Shown here: one piece after another, positions 46,119-50,268 of the stretch
Layout of the letters: each line of letters begins with the position of its first letter
How positions within the stretch are numbered: the stretch's first letter is position 1
Assembly (NCBI RefSeq): GCF_000003605.2
Contig: NW_003156735.1
Coordinates: forward strand, 476,635 to 526,902
Direction: 5' to 3'
DNA: 50,268 nucleotides
From: Saccoglossus kowalevskii
Lineage: Eukaryota > Hemichordata > Enteropneusta > Harrimaniidae
Position numbers and translations under genes: made by a program
Notes under the pieces: generated by a model
Seen by the model: only the letters and a program-made list of their open reading frames with translations
What the model was told of the DNA's origin: nothing
Databases searched by the model: none

Positions 46119-46604
46119 ATTGCGTGAATCCGGTTTTGAGATTGCTTAGACACTTGACCTGTGTCCCCGTGGGGCCCAGTAAGGTGTTTCTGTGTGACAA
46201 GTAGGCCAACAATAAAATAAAATAAGTCAAAATTCACAGACTGTGGCGACCGAAGAGTACAGTGTGATAATTACTAGAACGAGTAGAGACATTTCTCGAA
46301 TGTCTGGGTTTACGTATTACAGCAAGGAAAGCAGAATATCCCCTCAGGGAGCTAATTAAATGAGCGGGGTGTCTTTGTTTCCCGGAGTATGCATCTTTTA
46401 AACACTCGGTGTCGAATAAAACAAAGATTGAGTAAATAAATAAGAAACTAAGCTCGCAAATTCCCAACTTTAACATTTATTTTACTTCCCGATTTGCGTA
46501 TTTTGAAGCGACGTACGCATATACGCAGTTTATTTTCCCATTTAGACACCGCCAAAATTACAATTTCACCACATTGATTTTTCAAAAGACAGTGTCCGGT
46601 AATA

Positions 46605-46679
46605 CACAACGACTCCCTGACAAGCACCGCCCATCGAACGCTCATTGGTGGAAAGGTCTCGGATCAAGGGGTCACACTG
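46605..46679 (+). repeat. Left 75-bp inverted repeat
   Basis: Begins CACAACGACTCCCTGACAAG and ends GGGGTCACACTG. It contains CCGCCC and CTCATTGG (inverted GC box and CCAAT box), so it may also have promoter activity. Confidence 0.75.
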
Positions 46680-47595
46680 ATTTCAAATACAATAGCGGTC
46701 ATCTACGAACGCAAATACGGAGCCAAAATCCGGAAGAAGGGGGAGCATCATCATTGTGAAAGCTGGAAGATGGCATTTTATAGGTATTGGTAGGTACTAT
46801 CGCATATAACATCAACTATTTTACACCAATCTCAACGCGTTGGTAAATGCTTTTTCGAAAAAATCGCTGCTTTACAGGGGGTGCCACTCTTAAAGTAGCA
46901 TTTCGTCGAACGCGGTCTCACGTTTGTACCGATTGCTTTAAAGTCAAAACAACACTTGTAAAACACGTTTAAAACGCTATTACATGTATCTTATAATGAA
47001 TAGATGATCGGATCTGACTGTAATCGTTGATATGAATAAATTAGTACTTTGCAAGCTAGTTCGTCTCCTTTTTAAATTCCATTTTTACATGTGTATGTAT
47101 TTACAGGATTTTGCCAAACTCGAGAAGTGATGGTATTGTGTGTAGGTCAGTTTACAAAGAGTATTCTACGTCATTCGCGACCACAACTGGGAGCTACAAG
47201 ATTTTCAGTAAAAAGGTACATAGACTAGGACTCAATCAATGCTCTGTTTCTGTAAGATCCTATTAAATATCGTCTTTTGTTGTGTGTTTTATTAGTAATC
47301 TACTATATCATTATTTTCCCATTTCAATGGCAGATATTTTTAGAGATCTGAAATGTCTTGTACCAACAATATATAGGTGTAACCACAATAGACAACAGTT
47401 GGCTGTGATTGGAAATAAGAAGACAGAATATATACCGAGAAGTGAAAAAATACACGTTGAAGGTGTGTGAAAAATGTAGATAAAACCGGTCACACTATTC
47501 ACGCTTACGACTGGTCACAATCACCCTAGTTACCTTAGCTTGTGTTTCCAGTCAAACTCCAATCACAACGTGACTGAGTCACTGGATTTGTTCAG

Positions 47596-47751
47596 CCTCT
47601 AGGAGGTACTCCTATTGAAAAGATATACACATATGTTCCACCAGATAGAATCCCAAATTCAGCACTTTTATATGGAAAAAAGAAAATGACATTGCATAGC
47701 CATACACAAAATAATCTGATTGTAAAGTGTCCGGTCCCTCGTGAAATTTAA
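47596..47751 (+). pseudogene. Exon-like piece inside the inverted-repeat region
   Basis: After acceptor TTTGTTCAG it reads PLGGTPIEKIYTYVPPDRIP, then NSALLYGKKKMTLHSHTQNN, then LIVKCPVPREI and TAA. Coding-like composition with no known motif. It probably belongs to the same broken transposase gene. Confidence 0.35.
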
Positions 47752-47901
47752 ATATTATGAGTTTATCTTAAACTTGTATTTATTACACGCGGTATATTTT
47801 TCCAAGTTATTGAAGCTTTCAAAAAATTTCTTCATGGTTCCTGTCAGAATAATCTGACTGTATTTCGGTCTAGTTGAGTACGATGTGTATTTTCTTTTCA
47901 G

Positions 47902-48098
47902 AAATATACAGAGGTATAACATGGTGCCACAATAAGGATGGATATAAAGACATATGTGAATTCGCAACATTAATGTTGAATAAAAGGTTCTTTCAGTCTA
48001 ATATTACCGGTAACACTGTAACCTTGTGCAAGCACATTATCCGAGAGCAGCTGATTGGTATCCACATTATGTCTGTAACGTTTACCTGTGATGGTTAA
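47902..48098 (+). pseudogene. Second exon-like piece inside the inverted-repeat region
   Basis: After acceptor TTTTCTTTTCAG it encodes YRGITWCHNKDGYKDICEFA, then TLMLNKRFFQSNITGNTVTL and CKHIIREQLIGIH. It is a protein-like frame with W, C and hydrophobic periodicity. The family is uncertain. Confidence 0.35.
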
Positions 48099-48455
48099 GA
48101 TAAATGATACGGCAGTTGATTTGAAACAGTATGAGTTTCCAACAGCCATGTTTTCTACAGAATATAACTTAAATATTCCAGTACTCTTCTTAGACAGGAA
48201 AAAACTATGCACTGGTGTAACCAAACCATGTAATATTATTGTCACACACAACTTAATAATTGAATCTAATCCAGTAAATTGTAAAACTTTAAGTGCGCGT
48301 GATATAAAGTGTTGTCGCATATATCATATCATGGGCTTCTGCTTCCGATATTTGTCGAAGCTGTCAGCAAAGTTCTGCTATCAGAAGAGCTACCTGCCAA
48401 AAACGAGCACAAATTTAGATGTGCCTAGTCCTGATAGGGATGTGTCGTTTCGGAA

Positions 48456-48954
48456 ATGAATGTAAGGGATGTGTTAATCATAATATCACTGAACGGTGAT
48501 TTAAACGTGCTTTCGTTATTGACTTCATTAATCAATAATAATAAAGTGCAACCCAAAGAACGTAGATGGTACAGAGCAGTAATCCACTTTGCAATTCAAC
48601 TTTGGTGCAGGGGGCCACAAGGTTACCAGGATATCATTGACAACAAGTACTTGAATCTGCCATCCACGAGGTTGTTAATGATGTATAAAAATGTCATCAA
48701 TCAAAGTCCTGGATTGAACCCAGATGTATTTAGGTGGACAATGACGTGTACCGGAATGTGGATTAACTGGTGGCATAATAATGGATGAAATGATCATACA
48801 AGAAGATTGGCAACTTGACAATAAGGGCGCCAAAAATCAATATGTCGGTGAAATTGACCTGGGCGAAGAATACAATGACATTGACTTGCGACGAAGCAGA
48901 GAGAGCACCAACCACTGTCAACGAAACGAGTCACCTTTTGATTATATAGGGTAA
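48456..48954 (+). pseudogene. P-element/THAP9-like transposase fragment
   Basis: ATG 48456 opens a frame reading VQPKERRWYRAVIHFAIQLW, then GPQGYQDIIDNKYLNLPS, TRLLMMYKNVINQSPGLNP and DVFRW. One frame over, at 48781, MDEMIIQEDWQLDNKG and YVGEIDLGEEYNDID follow and end TAA at 48952-48954. The sequence (hydrophobic-R-x-S/G-P-x-x-Y, LPS-x-R-x-L, then DEM-x-I-x-x-D with a beta-strand ending in VD/IDLG) resembles the start of the RNase H-like domain of P-element-type transposases. The DEM Asp would be the first catalytic acid. Everything beyond it is missing up to the right inverted repeat. Confidence 0.5.
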
Positions 48955-48976
48955 TATCCCCCGGTGAAGTGAGCGA

Positions 48977-49051
48977 CAGTGTGACCCTTTAACCCGAGCC
49001 CTTTCCACCAATGAGCGTTCGATGGGCGGAGCTTGTCAGAGAGTAGTTGTG
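48977..49051 (-). repeat. Right 75-bp inverted repeat
   Basis: Reverse complement of the left repeat at about 90% identity. On the + strand it reads CAGTGTGACCC through CCACCAATGAGCG and GGGCGGAGC to AGTTGTG. Confidence 0.75.
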
Positions 49052-49059
49052 TTTTTCAC

Positions 49060-50268
49060 GTCGCGACGCTCGATAGATAGGTGAGTGTAGTGTGCGAGTT
49101 TATTCACAAACCAACCGTATTCGTTTTTGTACAGCGATTCCAAGTGCGGTCGTTTCATACTTTATTGCTAGTATACTAGTATATAACCCTACCCAAGCCT
49201 ATCTCCCTTAACCATACATCCTGTTGCAAGCGCCCGTGGTTCGAGGGGTTCACCGACATCCAGTAATGACTTCCGCAGAATATTTTGTTGGCAAATCAAA
49301 CGGCCCTATTCAGAGCCACCATATTCTTCAAAAATAGATACCTTTACAATCAAAGTTTATTGTTTTGAATAAAATAAAGTTGCATTTTTGTCAATGATTT
49401 ACATCATGATGAATTCATACCAACAATAAAAGTTTTATTTATTTATTAACTCAATAACTGCAGATACTGCAATGACAGTGGCACTCTATCAATAACTGTA
49501 AGACTACTGTAAAAAGGGACATTTACAAATCTGTATTTCTGGCTTGTGATCTCTGTGGCGACTTTTTTTCATTTGCGAACACGATTTTGAGTGTCTTTGT
49601 TGAATCCGCTATATAATAATGCGAAGAGCATTATGAACTGTGTAATTAGCACTTATGTTATAATGATTTTAAATATATATTTGAACAAACGAGTATACGA
49701 AGTCGTTACTACGACTGAAGTGGACAGAAGGACTGACAAAACTGTCTGGCTCCAATGACTCACACATCCTTTCTTCAAGTTTATTTTCCGATGTTTTATC
49801 CACATCACTCATGTCGAGGGCTACACTGTCGAACACATTCTTTTTTTACTGTAACAATTGTGCTGAGAACGTCTCGTCAGTGGGCCTTCGTCAACATGAC
49901 AGTTTAGTATTGATGAACTTCCCATTTGACAAGAACACATCGATTGTGGGATGGGTATTTATTTTATTATTACTTTTATTATTACGCCAGCTGACTCGCG
50001 ACCAGTTTTCCGTATTGCCATTTACCAAAAAACGTATTTTTGACCAGCAGTCGTTCATGAATGAAGCTTGTGTTCAAACGACTGCATAGTCAACCAAAAT
50101 TAATGGTCGTGTTGAACGGCATTGACGTGAAAAAAATGTTCACTTATAATAAATAAAGGGCGCGATTTATAGAAACGGCGTGTCTGTTGTCAACCGGTTC
50201 AATCATCTAACGCTCTTTTAGCTTGATGTTTCATGTTGCAGGTTCTGGTACATCATCGGTATCTGGAT
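49060..50268. other. No gene recognised
   Basis: A 92-codon frame at 49811-50089 with a Leu-rich middle has no family match that I know. The rest is AT-rich. Confidence 0.4.

Larger units (their letters stand above)
46605..49051 (+). mobile_element. 2.45-kb region bounded by 75-bp inverted repeats, transposase remnants inside
   Basis: Bases 46605-46679 and 48977-49051 are both 75 nt and inverted copies with about seven mismatches, sharing CCCATCGAACGCTCATTGGT. Between them, on +, are exon-like pieces including a C-terminal segment with transposase-like features. This fits a DNA transposon of about 2.4 kb. No 8-bp target duplication is seen outside (CGGTAATA versus TTTTTCAC), so the true ends may differ or have decayed. 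Confidence 0.55.

Noticed and set aside
49230-49260. GGTTCGAGGGG resembling a Pol III B box
   Set aside because: No A box at the right distance and no cloverleaf. No tRNA or SINE head could be built.
1-50268. CRISPR arrays, bacterial operons, riboswitches
   Set aside because: No spaced direct repeats or prokaryotic signals were seen. Splice sites and retroelements show animal DNA.

Overview
This window is AT-rich nuclear DNA from an animal. It has spliced genes with GT/AG introns, microsatellites, satellites, and decayed mobile elements of metazoan type (a Polinton/Maverick, Tx1-like LINEs, a Crypton-type tyrosine recombinase, a possible P-element-like transposon). FN3, VWD, FkbM-like and PC4-like domains together suggest a marine invertebrate, perhaps a mollusc or another lophotrochozoan. 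That placement is inference. No intact long gene was found: almost every recognisable coding region carries stops, frameshifts or deletions. No tRNA, rRNA or CRISPR array was seen.

Layout. 1-0.3 kb: end of a 162-bp tandem repeat. 1.84-2.97 kb: decayed Crypton-type (DUF3504) recombinase on +. 3.4 kb: hairpin. 3.66-4.08 kb: LTR-like repeat, second copy at 37.4-37.96 kb. 5.66-8.93 kb: signal-anchor exon, present twice, and an FkbM-like methyltransferase fragment. 9.14-10.56 kb: LINE relic. 11.38-12.33 kb: ~150-bp satellite array. 12.7-13.9 kb: second LINE relic. 14.6-21.2 kb: Polinton on the - strand, 5'-truncated inside its DNA polymerase. 21.3-27.5 kb: a - strand gene of short, partly duplicated exons, interrupted by a ~5.1-kb LINE on + that sits between two (TGAA)n tracts. 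28.1-29.2 kb: PC4-like gene fragment. 29.8-33.8 kb: nothing recognised. 33.8-38.4 kb: a - strand secreted FN3-FN3-VWD gene with good splice sites but three lesions. 38.4-45.6 kb: nothing recognised. 46.6-49.05 kb: region bounded by 75-bp inverted repeats and holding transposase-like pieces.

How the parts fit. The Polinton keeps its packaging and capsid block in order (polymerase, small membrane protein, ATPase, two small uncharacterised genes, integrase, penton, small core-like protein, major capsid, protease). Stop-to-start gaps are 2-8 nt and TATA boxes remain visible. The LINE lies antisense to the short-exon gene, probably in one of its introns. One LTR-like copy lies in intron 1 of the FN3-VWD gene. 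The most unusual features are the symmetric phase-2 short-exon gene with microsatellite-linked exon duplications and the LINE embedded in a microsatellite.

Limits: everything was read by eye. Family calls rest on motifs, and exon borders on splice consensus and phase agreement, with no transcript or database check.
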